64,000 nt of DNA from Sarcocystis neurona (taxonomy: Eukaryota > Apicomplexa > Conoidasida > Eucoccidiorida > Sarcocystidae): NCBI GenBank assembly GCA_000727475.1, contig KL647288.1, positions 4,989,292 to 5,053,291 on the forward strand, read 5' to 3'. A model generated the notes under the pieces. That model had not been told where the DNA came from, ran no database searches, and saw only the letters and a list, made by a program, of their open reading frames with translations. Within the stretch, counting starts at the first letter, position 1. Every line of letters begins with the position of its first letter. Positions 23,001-35,252 of this stretch are shown here, one piece after another. The translations under genes and the position numbers were made by a program.

Positions 23001-23530
23001 TCTGCGTAAGACTGCTGGCCTCAAAAGTTGCTTTGTTCAGTGACTGCATCTCTCCCGGTGGATTCGCCGTACATGCGTGCGTGTATCGAGTCACCGCCCT
23101 GCGACGACCTACTCTCCATCCACCATCGCGCATGCACGGCCACAACAGTAATAGGAGCAGCTGCTGCGACTGAGATCGAGGTTTGGTAGGCGTTACGGCA
23201 GTACCAGCAGCAGCGGCACCGATAGGAACAGTCCCGGGGAAAGTATCAGCATTTTAGCAGCAGCAGGACTTCGGTGAGCTCCACAGCGGCAGCGGCAGGG
23301 CGGGAACAGCAGCAGCAGCAGCAGCGGCCGCAGCAGTGGTCGCGGCGTCAGCAGCAGGGCCAGAGGGTACAGCAGCACAACTGCGTACTAGTTGTAGCGG
23401 TGGGAGTGAGAGCAACGCGAGGAAAATTAGACAACGCCGAGCTCCCACAATTCTCCTTGCTGCCCAGTCGAACTATATTTTGCTGGGTTTTTCTCCCTTG
23501 TTCCACGTGCTCCAGGTACTAGAGAACAAC

Positions 23531-26500
23531 ATGGGGCGCGTTATTCGAGGTGAGCCGGTGTTACAAAGTTCCTGATCCAGCCGCTGTCCCTATCCGCGCT
23601 TTTGCCGGCATCAGAATTTACTTCAGGACTGGCTGACTAACTGAATCCGTACCACCAGCGGCTGCTAGTTTTTGTATTTGTTCTGTTGGTCAGACTGCCG
23701 GTGTGAAACGTCATACGCCTGTGCTGGTACATTTGTAACTGCAGAAGTGATCCCACGCACCACGTTAGTGGCGCTTACGTCCCGATCACCCTGTGGGGTA
23801 ATACTTCTGACCATGATACCAAGAAGCTTTCACGTTCTAGCTGTCATCCGTGGATTCAGCAACAGTGAATATCCATATTGTCGTGTCTGGTATTGAACGG
23901 TATAAGAGGCGCATCGGCTACAGGCTCCGACTCTCGATACGGATGTAATGGTCGCACATGCGAAGTATCCATCGCGTGCTCCCGTTGTCGAGAGCCTTGG
24001 GCTGTGTAGCTCCGTTGCACCCTTGGAGAAATACACAGTGATGTATGTAGACTTTGCATCTCTGTGAATGTGACAAAGAGATGTCTCTAAAAGACGTGGC
24101 GCTCGTGCTGCAGCTGCATTCGGGGCATCGAGTGGGCGCATGCGCAGTGGAATGCTTGATAATCATGTATGTCGGTCCGCAGTCGTGCAGCTCGTGGAGA
24201 GTTCCGTTGTTACGACGGACTAATGGGGCCACATGTTACATACATGCACGCATTCAATATGTGTGAGAACGCAAGTTTAAGACGGGGACCTAATGTATAT
24301 AAACTGTTACGTACGCTTGAGTCCGCATACTTGGAAATTGAAGACATGTATGCTTCACCCTGTCTCTGATGCTTTTGCATGTTGATCCTCTCCGGGGCGT
24401 CCATGTAGTCTGCGTACACACGTGTATGTATGAACCCAGGTTCATTCATACAGGCATCTCTTGACGTGCGTGCACTCGGTATATGCGGGCGTGCATCCAC
24501 CGCAGCTTTCTACGCGGTACGCAAGCACGGAAGAGTGACTTTCTTAACTGCAAGAAATGTGCTGAAAATACTGTTGTGAGGTCGACGTTCTACGCTTCGA
24601 GTGGTGGGCTCCACTTTTTCAAGGTGTATGCGTGTACATCCTCTGTCTGAAGACATGTGTAAAACGAAGCCGAATGTACCCATGTACTCAGTACGCAAGC
24701 AGTGTGGGTACATACATATACTGGGATGGTGTGACGCTTTCCCGGCGTCAGCAGAGCGCGTCGTAACTGCATGGGGGGTTTGGTGTTCCGGTCCCCGTGA
24801 GATGGTTGGGTGACGTCGAGACAGATTAAGTGTACACGAGTATACTAAAGTATGTACCAAGATACGTTGTACTCGTTCCTCAGCGCTTTTGAAGCATAAC
24901 GGTCTCCAGATTCTTACTTGCAGATGGTGGTTCTCTGAGGCCGGTTGACGCACACGTACGACAGAGCGGTAGAGGTTTCCGCCGGTTGTGTTCCTGGGTG
25001 GTCTGCGTAGTTTTCGAAGCGCGGTATGGCCACATGCGGTCGCGCGGAGCCAAGCAGAGCTCCAAATAGAAACGTTGAGGTAGAGGTTGAACAAGTTTGG
25101 GGATACACACGTTGGAGGAGGCGATCTAGAGTAAATGTAGAGAGGCCAGTATGAGGATGTTAAGGTGGAGTGACTGACAGGGATGCTGCAGCGTGGGGAG
25201 GGAGATCCTAAGGATGAGGCGCCGCATGATTTAACGGCACGCGAAAGAGGAGCAGTCCAGGGATAATATACACACGACAAAGGTAGAACAGCAGCATGGT
25301 GGCCGCGCTGCTGCTCGAAGCTTCACCCAAGGCAGCAGGGCAACAGTCTACTTACACTGGACAGAGAGGCCGAGGTACTTGTCAGGCACGGCTCTGGTGG
25401 ACAGGCGTCTTCTGCAGCAACAAAGCGGTGTTGTTGTTCGATCGTGATGCGTGCTTGCAGCCCTTTCGTCTGCTTCCTTCGTGCCCTACTTTTTTTTAAA
25501 CACCAGCTGATTTTGTCGTTTGTGGGAGTGACAGCTGCACTAGCCCACAACCGTTCCGTGTAGGTGGTGTGCGATTGTGGATTGCGGTAGCGCCGGCACG
25601 AGACAGCTGGGGGGACTCTTTTAATCGGCGCGGGCTGTTCCTGAGACACCATCTGTTGAAAATGCTGTTCGGTGTTGATACATAGGAGGAATAATGGCGT
25701 AGTGACACACACCCGCATCTCCAGCAGCTGTACTTTTTCGAAGGGTGATTGTCTTCGGCTCGTCTGTTTGCGGAGCAGGTAAATGTTGTATAACTCTCTG
25801 TTTCTTACACTGGCACAGGTAGATAGTTGCCACCATGCGTTTAGGCCGTGTGTGGTGTTCTGACGCTTCCAGCCCAACGTAAGGGTCGCGGCGGCGTGTT
25901 CAAGGCGCACACGCACAAACGTAAAGGCGCAGCGAAACTGCGGGCGCTCGACTACGCTGAAAGGAGAGGCTACGTGAAGGGGCTGGTAAAGAACATTTTC
26001 CACGACCCAGGCAGGGGAGCCCCATTAGCAGAAGTCTGTTTCCGCGACGCTTACAAGTACCGACTCAACAAGGAGCGCATCATCGCCGTCGAGGGCTTGT
26101 ACACTGGACAGTTTATCTACTGCGGGAAAAACGGTCAGAATACGCGCTTCACGCGCTACCTGCGATAGAGCAAAAGTGCGCGCTACGTACGCAAGTGTAG
26201 ATTCTGTGAGTGTTGAGAACAAAGGCGACGGGTATGTGGGATGTACAGGAGCGCATTTGGCGTAGCTGTGAAAAAAAAATCCCGCTGGAGTCAACGTGGT
26301 GTGTTCAGAGAGGGGTACCAGCTCACGTCGCGGCCAGGCTTTTCAGCAGTACGCACAGCGTGTACACGCACAGGGAACGTAGCGTAGCATGCCCGTTTTG
26401 GGGGGGGGGACGCTCCGTGTTTATAATATCACGTAAGTAAATGTGTTGTGCCTCTGTAGCCGCGGGAGTGGGGGTGATTATCGAAGGAACGTGTGCTGTG

Positions 26501-28634
26501 CCACCCGGGTGCACCGATTGCGGATAGGTTTGTGTACTGACTGTTCGGATCCATGTCTACGTATAGTTTTTGCTGCCGGAGAGCGTCGATAAAAAAGCAG
26601 TGGGGCAACATGCTGTTGAGGAGTAGAAGCCGAATCGTATTAGGGAATTTACGGTGATGCTGTTGGGTTGACCGAATTCTGTGGACGAGCTGTCGTATGC
26701 ATCTACACGTGCGGAAAACTGTGTTACCTAGACACAAGTACAGAAGAGCATCTGCACAAAACTGCAGAAGAGAGAGGGGTATGGCGGTGTAGGTACGAGC
26801 GCCTCGATGTTTCCTTATGTACATCTGGACTCAATACAGGTTATCACCGAAATATTATAGCCTCTGCAGGCTCTTGTCTCCAAAACATCCGAGACATGAT
26901 CCACGAGTTCTTTTGTGTGTGAACTACTACAGAGATAGGCTTTCTTTGTCTGCAAGGTGGTGAGACTGTGTGTGCTCGGGCCGCAACAGCGAATTTGTTG
27001 CACGCATCTTCACGCTTCTTACTCTCTCCGGCATTATGCTGGACGGCGAATAATGCCATTTTCGTGTGGTTTCCTGTCTTTTGGGTTTCATGCTGCTCTG
27101 CGCGAGCTTCTTTTTTGATCGGCCGGGTGGACCTCTGTGTTTGTGTGCAGCCTATCGTTACAGCTGTCCGTTTTGGCAGTTCACCCGCCCTGTTGTTTCC
27201 ACGTGTCTTCGTCATATTTTTTTCTTCCAGTGTTTTGCGATACCAACTGCAGCGGCGCTGACCGTCGGTAACGTGCTGCCGCTGAACAAAATGCCTGAGG
27301 GGACGGTGGTATCAAACGTGGAAGAAAAAGAGGGAGACAGAGGTGCGCTCGCGCGCACCAGCGGCACCTACGCGACGATTGTGGGCCAGAGTGAAGACGG
27401 CAGCAAAACACGTGTGCGACTGCCGTCGGGCGCACGCAAGACCCTCAATGGCCACGCAAGGGCGATGATTGGCATCGTTGCCGGTGAGCTGCAACGACAC
27501 CAAGTAACAACGAGGTTCTCTTGTGCACGAGATGAGGCCGTCCGGGTGACCCGTTCTTGCGTTGAGAGGTGTGATCTATCATTGTTAGAAGAGCGTACGA
27601 ACAGCCGCACGGTTCGACGCGTAATTTTGGGGGTTCAGTGCTGTGAATTTGTGGACTCCTGTGGGCAATTGTACACGTGCGCGTTTGTGAGCGCACGTAT
27701 GCCTGCCCGTGTTTATGCACCTGAGCACACCCGCGCACAGGCAGCGTTAAACAAGTGCGCGTGCCACTACGTGTACAGGTCCACGTGTCTACCTGTATGT
27801 ATATATATATGTATATGTATACATGCGTAGGTCTGGACGGAAATTGTATCTCGTAGAAGTACGTGAACGCAAAGTCGACTGGCAGCAGGTGGAAAAGAGC
27901 TATGACGGTTGCGCGATGCTTGCATGAACAGACGACGCGGGATACGGGTGAAGAAGGCGGAGGATTTTGTTCTAGGGGGTGCGATTGGTACTGAAAAAAG
28001 GTTATTTTTGCTCGCATACGTGAAGGAACATTTTACACAAAAAAGCATGCGAATTAATTCGTTTGGTGAAAAGCAGAGGTAAGACTCCGTCCGTCGCGCA
28101 GTCGGCTTGAGTCGTTGCCGTTTATTAAGGAGGAGATGCAGCTGCAGTATTCGACTAACTTGAACATGCCGTTCACCGGCGTCTGCATCGTTGTTCATGT
28201 CACTTTTCTTCGTGTACGTATCTACGTGGCTGTTGATATGTTGAGTAGCGGAAGCCTGTTACCCTGTTCATATGTGAAATGTGTGTGTAGTTATGTGTGG
28301 GGGGTATTCGTGCAGGTGCATTGCAGTCGCGTCTCCTTTCTGCTGTGACTGCTTCGTAGGCGGTGGCCGCATTGACAAACCGATGCTGAAGGCTGGGAAT
28401 GCGTATCATAAGTATAAGGTGAAGCGGAATTGCTGGCCCAAGGTGCGTGGTGTTGCAATGAACCCGGTGGAGCACCCGCACGGAGGTGGCAACCACCAGC
28501 ACATCGGACATCCTTCAACTGTGTCGCGTATGGCGCCTCCTGGCCAGAAAGTTGGTCTAATCGCTGCAAGGAGGACTGGTTTGCTGCGTGGAGGTCGCAA
28601 GACCAAACTCACGGGAAAGGGGCAGGAGCTTTAA
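23531..28634 (+). CDS. RPL8: 60S ribosomal protein L8 (uL2), four exons
   Basis: Exons 23531-23549, 25873-26133, 27253-27483 and 28360-28634 join to 261 residues plus stop; all introns are phase 1 GT..AG. uL2 is a core large-subunit protein next to the peptidyl transferase centre. The 19-nt first exon encodes MGRVIR, then the joined protein reads [20 protein letters not shown]. Later landmarks are [68 protein letters not shown] and the conserved [19 protein letters not shown] with the His that cytosolic uL2 proteins carry. Length is close to the human protein (257). Introns are long for a ribosomal protein gene (2323, 1119 and 876 nt). The open frames antisense to exon 2 (25323-26003) are shadows. 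Confidence 0.97.
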
Positions 28635-28871
28635 ATCTCACAAGGAAGTCGCGATCGTGTATGCACGTTGTCCATATATTTGTATACGTGTGTGTGTTGC
28701 TTGTGGTATACATGGGTGTAGGTGACGGTGCCTCTACACGTCTTTGTGTGTATATGCGTTCGTGGCCTTTTGTCTTTTTTCGCATTGGAGATGCTCGTTT
28801 TGTGAGGACGATTTTCATACAAGTCTCCAGATGGATCCGCGGCTGTGTGCGGAGCTACGTGCGAGTACAAA

Positions 28872-28985
28872 ATGCAGAGCTGGTCGGCGCGCCGCGCGCG
28901 AAGGAGTCGCTTAGTAGTTGCATGTAAAGCCGAACTCGAGGCGGAATGCCGGGATTACCGATGCGTGAACAATGCGGAGCTTCAG
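28872..28985 (+). CDS. Possible first exon of a small unknown gene
   Basis: From ATG 28872 a frame reads MQSWSARRARRSRLVVACKA, then ELEAECRDYRCVNNAELQ, and ends at TTCAG|GTGGGT in phase 0. It starts only 240 bases after the RPL8 stop. Arg-rich then Cys-containing; a mitochondrial or nuclear small protein is possible. Further coding-like plus-strand pieces occur at 29095-29150 (DNMYYLDGSLGRSCV) and 29505-29570 (DEHRKLVRSANFFCGKAYEG), but I could not join them in phase. Confidence 0.35.
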
Positions 28986-29599
28986 GTGGGTATAGGAATG
29001 TCGTTTGCACCATTTGTAAAGAAGGCGTCACAGGCTAAAATGAGTGCACTGCTGTGCACACATTATTTGATGGGTATCTTCATGTACCTCGTTGCAGCCG
29101 ACAACATGTATTATCTAGACGGCAGCTTGGGGCGTTCCTGTGTGCGAACGTAGGTGTGGTACATACCACAGGACTGCGTATGCAGGCAACTGTAGCTGCG
29201 GGGATACTTTTGCGTACGCAACGTATGACAGGCACACGCACGTCGGAAGTCTTAGAAGAATTCAGAGGGTGTGCTTCGTCCATCCAGTCACACGACACTC
29301 AGGGGATCCTAAGGTGGAAAGTACAAGCAATTCCTGTCTGAAGCTGTTTCGTCCTCGAACTACGACAGTTGCGATTTTCGTGTATCACCCTAACGTCTAC
29401 GCGAGGTTGGCCAGTTCCGTTTCAGGGCTCGTTGCGGCCGTGGTGTCGGAAGGGCACCTGCTGTTCTGGTGCCGAGTTCATACCTTTTACTGCAGCAGCA
29501 GACGAACACCGCAAACTAGTACGCTCGGCCAACTTCTTTTGTGGAAAAGCGTATGAAGGAAATCTTGTTGCAGTCACCCTCCATCACCTACTGGTTGTA

Positions 29600-32500
29600 C
29601 GAACATGGCAGTTTCCACTGGCATGCAGCTACGTCAAATCGTTACCCATTTCACGGATCAAGAAGAAATCCAGTGTGGATCTTTACCTTAAAGGACACCA
29701 CCAGGGCATCGGCAGCTTTAACGCAGTCGTGGAGCGTCTTCGTACTCTGTGTTGTAATCGTCTCATTATAAAGCTGCGAGCTACGTCATTGCTGTTTTAC
29801 ATACACGTATGGGCACAATGATAGAGATACGTGGAATACTTCCGAACACTTATGCCCGGGGAAGCGCAGTGAGTCCTCGGCACACTGGGAGTGCGTATAT
29901 TCATGTACATACGTGCGTGTACGTGTAGATACGCACACAGGTTCGTAGGAATATATGTCCACGTTCGTTGTCATCGCGGGCGCAGATCACGCGGCTGCCG
30001 TTGGAGTATCATCAGGCGAGACCAAAATTTCCCGTAACATCAAAACGAGTGTTAGTCTCGAACAAACTGTCGAGTTTTTAGAATCGGAGCGAGATTGACC
30101 GTCACACACGTATCTGGGGAGTTTCGTATCGTTGCAGCGTATATCTCAAATTAGGCATGGGGGAGTCGCACACAGGGGTGCCGCAACCACCTGTTAATCC
30201 ACACTGCTGGAAGCGCCGCCTATGTTCGTGTTTCTCTGCAAGGTGTTGCTCGTGCTGGACTTCCAGCCAAAAATAAAAGCTGCTAGTTACCATGTCGTCT
30301 GCAGTAGGATGCTGCTGACAGAGCTCGGCCATCAGGTAGATTCAAACACGTATGAGTTGCTATCGCCTGTATAGTCCATAACTACGAACAGTTAGCACTG
30401 CGACCAAAAGCATTTTTAAGGAAGACAATTTGTCTTGAAGGATCTGTTTCAGATTCCACTTAGTCATAAATACAGTAGAGTCTTGTTCGCAGTCTTCGAG
30501 CAGGAGCTGCGTCGCAAGAGCTACAGTATATGAATTCGCGTCCATCGAGCTGACTACGAGTGACAGTTGCGGTGTACCCGAAGCTGTTTCTGGTGATTGT
30601 GTCTGCTGCGGGTAGTTGCCTTGCAGGTAGTGGTGGCGAGTGTATCTGTATCTCTTCGCCCTTTTTGTACACGAGCTTACGTACGTGTCTAAACTTGTGT
30701 GTGACAGTGCTCGCTAATCCCTTCAGATACGCCTTTGTGTTGTGAGCAAGTCACACAGCTCTGCACACCTCAAGACTACTTTCGACTGAAAAGGAAGGCA
30801 CACCGCACCAGCCCGTCATCTTTGTCCGTTTGCAGGTGTGCGACTATGAGTACAACCGAACGTTTAGTATTACACTTTGTATGACGCATGCACATTTGAG
30901 GTAAAAAATTTCGATTGCACTGTCTACGGGATGTCGCCCACGCGTCTGACACTTCACAGCGTCTACAAGATATACACCTGCGCGTCTCGCCAATCGATGA
31001 GCTACATATAAAGTATTCGCACAGCTTGGCTGGTCATCGCAGCAGGATAGACCACTGTTTGCAGTCCGCGCAACGAACACTGCTTACGTGTGGAATAACA
31101 CATTCAATACTGTGCCCCAAACTGACGGCAGCTGTCGAAGCTCTTGACACGAACGTCTGTGTTACGCTTTCCTCGCGCTGTCGAGGTGTAAAATTTTTGA
31201 AAGCTCATTCTCAAGCTGTAGGTACTGTGTGAAGACCCGTACATTGCTGCAGTCACTGGTCGCCTGAGTATCCCCTACGAGCTGTCGCTGTGGTAAGTCA
31301 GGGTCGCTGCGGCGTTGTATTCTTTGTCGAACTAGTCTTCACGTTGAAGCTGCCCTTAGCTGGAGTTCACACCCATGCGTCACAGCACAAGTCGTGCCGC
31401 TATGTTCGCGTTGTTTTTCGCGTCGTCTTCGCCAACGTCCGCTGTGTTGTAGCAGACTTCAACTTGAGGCGGGCTCACCGAGCAGTTCCTGTTCCCCTGT
31501 TGACGTTGGATGCACGATAGTCACTGGAATGCCTTCTGGGAAGTAATGCCGCACGACTATCACTGACGGCGTCCCTGCACGCGGTCGCAAAATTCATCGG
31601 CATTCAATGAAAAATGGAAACGTCCGCGTTTCGATGTCATACACTGTAGTTGCGTCCGGGATTCTCTCGCCGGGACAGAAAAGTCAAGAAACCGACATAA
31701 AGGCAACGGGAACAAGTCTTACGCGCGTCGTGTCACGTCCGGAGCCCCACCTGCAACAGAAAGCTTTCCTCAGCTGCTGGAAAATTGCAGGTATCGAAAG
31801 AGTACATGCGAAGTTAGGCCCTGCGCGGTTGCTGACGACAGTGCGAGTGTAACAGCGACACCGTTCCGCTGCCACACAGAGATAAACGTGTGTCCTTTGT
31901 ATGCTTTCCTCGCGCTGTCGAGGTGTAAAATTTCTAAAAGTTTCTACACACGTCTTGTTAGTGTAGTACGTTTGTGGACGTTCCAGTGGATGATGCCTTA
32001 TTTAACTTTCATACGTACGGCCGTGATCGATATGTGAGAGAGGCTTCTTTTGGATGTTGCGCGAGGCGAGACAAGCGTCCGAAGTAAGAGACTTCAATTC
32101 ACTATGGCCTGCGCTTCAGTAAATGGGAAAGCATCAATCGTGTACGTAAACCTGCCAGGCTCCTCCGAATCTGCTACAGTTGCTCAATTTCTGTACTACG
32201 TTTTGCTGATTCCACGTATACCTCTGCTGGGACCTCCTTTGTATGCACGTTCTTGTGTATGTCTTCCAGGGAAAGTGAATGCCATACATAACATGCGCGT
32301 GATGTGCGGCAATAGCAGCACTTTAATTCTCTAGAATGCGCGGCATTCACCGGCACCGTTTTCACAAGTAGCTGACCTGTACGAGTGACGGCAAATCCCC
32401 GTTCCGTGGCTAGTTGCGGCGTCCCTTCGAAGACACTGGGGAAAGGCGCGGTTCCTGAAGATTGGAGAGGCAATTGAGAGACACACAGCTCAAAGAGTAG

Positions 32501-32757
32501 TATGATTTCTGTTTGAACCAGGAAGACTGTCGATAAGAGTCCAAAATTATATGGGAACCGAGGAAGACCCATTGCAAGGCGTCGTAGTGAAGGAAGCGAG
32601 GGTGAAGCTGTACGGAGCGGGGGGGAAAGGCCGACTACGAGTGTGACTCGCAGTTCTCGAGTGAAGAGGGGCTGAGTTCTACGGAAATGCAACACCTATA
32701 CTGTGGGGAAGGAGTAAGAAATGAGGGCTTGGAGCTCTGGGTGCGTCACACACAAAG
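29600..32757. other. Gene-poor stretch with a dispersed 30-base repeat
   Basis: No frame is convincing. The 30102-30332 (-), 30915-31232 (+), 31607-31852 (+) and 32174-32695 (-) frames are open but lack supporting splice context. A 31-base sequence beginning GCTTTCCTCGCGCTGTCGAG occurs at 31166 and again at 31903. Confidence 0.4.
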
Positions 32758-33690
32758 ATGAACACGATGAGGGCAAATTATATCGCAAGCGCCGAAACAC
32801 AACAAAAACATGTCCAGTCCCCTGGGGGAGTCGATTGCGACGGGTACTGCTACGTGGTTCTCGATAGTGGAGTGATCGGCGCAGATGCCGCAGGCAGACT
32901 TACATACTACGGAAACACGCGTACACAGCAGCATTTACAGGTATATGTAAACCAGCGCACGTAAGTTTTAATCACGTATAATCCTATCCATATTTCGCAG
33001 ACGCAACACGGCTTCAGTTTTGTCGCGTCTTAACTGGGTGACTTTGGGACTTCCCAAATTATCAGTATGCTCCCTCGAGAAACAGTTGGTGTAGTTGGTC
33101 CCCCTTACCATAGACATGCAGCTAGTTTGGAACACAGGCGAGAGATGAATGCGGCACAACTATACGATCTGCGGTGCCGTGTATTCAATATGGCCAACAT
33201 GACTTCCCCGCGTGCTGCGCAGGGAACACTCCATCAATTGCAGCCGGCCTTAACGCTGAAGCTACACGCGTGTGACAAGAAAAGTAAAGCTACTACAATA
33301 TTGTGCTCCTCTGTTCCATTTGCTTCCTCCACCTGGTAACTCGCTACCACGGAAAGCATTTATGCTCATTTTTGCACATACATTGTAATATGCTGGGCCA
33401 TAGTGCATCTGCTTTCAACCGGAGGAACACCGCTATGAGACTTCCTACGCTACTCCCACTTAGTAATTGTGACTTCAAAGGACTGTACGGGATAAACGTG
33501 TCGAGTTCTACGTGGTTGAATGAACGCCCTACTCACAAAGCTCCACCCGCGGGATTTGACCCCAAGTACGAGCATCAGTCCTTCCCTCCCACCCGTATAC
33601 CTGGACCAGGACCGCTACGATTTTTTGGAACAGTTATCCTCAATGAAACGACCGACGTCCCTGTTGCAGGTTTCCCACCTTCACACCCAC
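32758..33690 (+). CDS. Exon-like pieces of an unknown multi-exon gene
   Basis: Piece 1 (32758-32940, phase 0 out, donor TTACAG|GTATAT) reads MRANYIASAETQQ and GYCYVVLDSGVIGADAAGR. Piece 2 (about 33067-33283, donor AAAA|GTAAAG, phase 1 out) contains MNAAQLYDLRCRVFNMANMT. Piece 3 (about 33430-33670, donor GCAG|GTTTCC) reads LPLSNCDFKGLYGINVSSST and then a Pro-rich FDPKYEHQSFPPTRIPGPGP. All three have balanced composition and lie in order on one strand, so one gene is likely, but the acceptors of pieces 2 and 3 could not be matched to the preceding phase. No family recognised. Confidence 0.4.
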
Positions 33691-34456
33691 ATACATAAAA
33701 TCATGCTACCAATCCTTATAGTGAAGGGATGCATGAATCACTGTAATTACTACTGTTGCGACTTATTAAGTACACTCAGGACTAGTGTACAGCTACAGCC
33801 GCTGCTTCTTTCACTAAGTCTCATGTAACCCGTTTCCCATCCTTTGCCAGTCGACTAGAGGCATTCGGCTTGTCTTCTACCCGGGGGCAGCTATCGCAAC
33901 CGCCAGCTGCCTCCTGCCCTGCCGCCCAGGCAGGTGCCCAGCTGTTAATCCATTGCTGCCGTTATTATACCTAGCTCTTTTGCTACTCCCATGAATCAGA
34001 CTGAATCTACAACTTGTACCTCCACAGCATGACCAACAAATACTACCGACAGCCGTATTGGTGCCACCGGTCAGTATGCATAATTCGCGTGGATCGTACC
34101 GCTGGCGAAGGTGCACTACCATTAGGAATCCACCCATCTGTATTTTCAGTTTAACGTCGTGTATCAAAATCCTCATTCGCTGGAAATCGACTGAAGTCCC
34201 CCAGTGTGTTTGTCTCCGGATCCAGCCGTCTTGTACCACCACACTTTCTGCTGTGTTGCCTCGGTAGACACGTGCCTTTTCGCCCTGATGTCACGCCAGC
34301 CACCCGCCTGTCTCTACAGTCACTAGGACGTTACGTTGCAAGCTAATGCAGGCGTGCGTGCTACGTTACCACCCGACCACTGTTGCTCAGTTTATGGAAC
34401 TACCCTGGGATCATAGTGTGCGGCTGCACTCACATGAAACGGCGCCGGAGGGACTG

Positions 34457-35110
34457 TCACTTTGCTCGTGTCCCGCCAGTGCCACACTGCTCACCCGGAG
34501 AGGGCATAAGCGGCGGCGGTTGTGCCGCTACAGGCTCAGGCGTTTGTGCCGGGCCACGACCCAGATCCAGAGGTTTATTTGGTCCCCACGCTTGTTCCTC
34601 CTCTTTTTCGCCTTTTTCGTCCTCTAGATCTACGTCTAGAGTGGGAGGTGGATTGGGCAAGCCCGTGATGTCCCTGCTCCCCAGATCAGTAAAAGCCATC
34701 CTGTCCACGTGCCCCTCCTCCGCAGCGAACGGGTCGCCCACGTTGTCTTCTGCCGCTGTTGCACCAGTCGGATCACCCGGCCAAACTGGTGGTTTACCAG
34801 GAGATACGACATCTACCAACACAGGTTGTGGAGACGATAACGGTGACTCTGCAGGTGCACGGAGCCTTAGTCGAAATGCATCCGGTTGAAGCCCTCTAAG
34901 GCTGCCGCTGTTACCAAACGGCTCTTGCAGGGCATCTATTCCACACGAAAAAAACGGTGAAGGGAGTAAGACAGGTCCTATACCACCACATACGCCACCA
35001 GTGCTGCCAGAGTGACTTGAAAGCCGTGAAATCGGGTCCGGAGACAAAGACACAAGTACTTTCCACAACAGGATCCGCGAGAAGCGTGCCATTCGCTCCA
35101 TTTTACTCAC
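34457..35110 (-). other. 217-codon minus-strand frame, coding status unclear
   Basis: The minus strand is open with Pro, Gly and acid-rich translation, including DLEDEKGEKEEEQAW and an N-terminal stretch RILLWKVLVSLS that could act as a signal. It overlaps a better-looking plus-strand exon at 35016-35252, and the plus strand is also open over 34383-34889. Mirror-image open frames in GC-rich DNA are common, so this may be a shadow. Confidence 0.25.
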
Positions 35111-35252
35111 AGACAGTCACGCGTACCGCAGCCGCACAACAAAGACAGGATTGCACCGCGAAGACGTGCTGCACATGTCGTCGGAGGAGTGCATGGACGC
35201 CAACGAAGGAGCCGCAGACCGCAGAGCCGTCGATGCATTTACCATTAGTAAT
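35016..35252 (+). CDS. Internal exon of an unknown gene
   Basis: A plus-strand frame is open from the codon after TGA 35013 to TAG at 35361-35363. The stretch up to about 35250 has highly coding-like composition: STFHNRIREKRAIRSILLTD, SHAYRSRTTKTGLHREDVLH, MSSEECMDANEGAADRRAVD. Candidate acceptor after TTGAAAG at 35023; candidate donors after 35247 (A|GTAATG) or 35252 (AAT|GTACCT). It has no ATG at its upstream end, so it is easily missed. It could belong to the gene at 32.8-33.7 kb. Function unknown. Confidence 0.5.

Noticed and set aside
23280..23345. Gln- or Ala-rich exon from a short CAG run
   Set aside because: Frames around it do not join to anything; it lies just before RPL8 exon 1 and is probably an untranslated or intergenic triplet run.
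24510..25280. 256-codon minus-strand open frame
   Set aside because: It lies inside RPL8 intron 1, its composition is shadow-like and no domain or splice context supports it.
25323..26003. 226-codon minus-strand open frame
   Set aside because: It overlaps RPL8 exon 2 in antisense and has no motifs; it is a shadow.
26400..26409. Run of ten G
   Set aside because: Short homopolymer in an RPL8 intron; no function can be argued.
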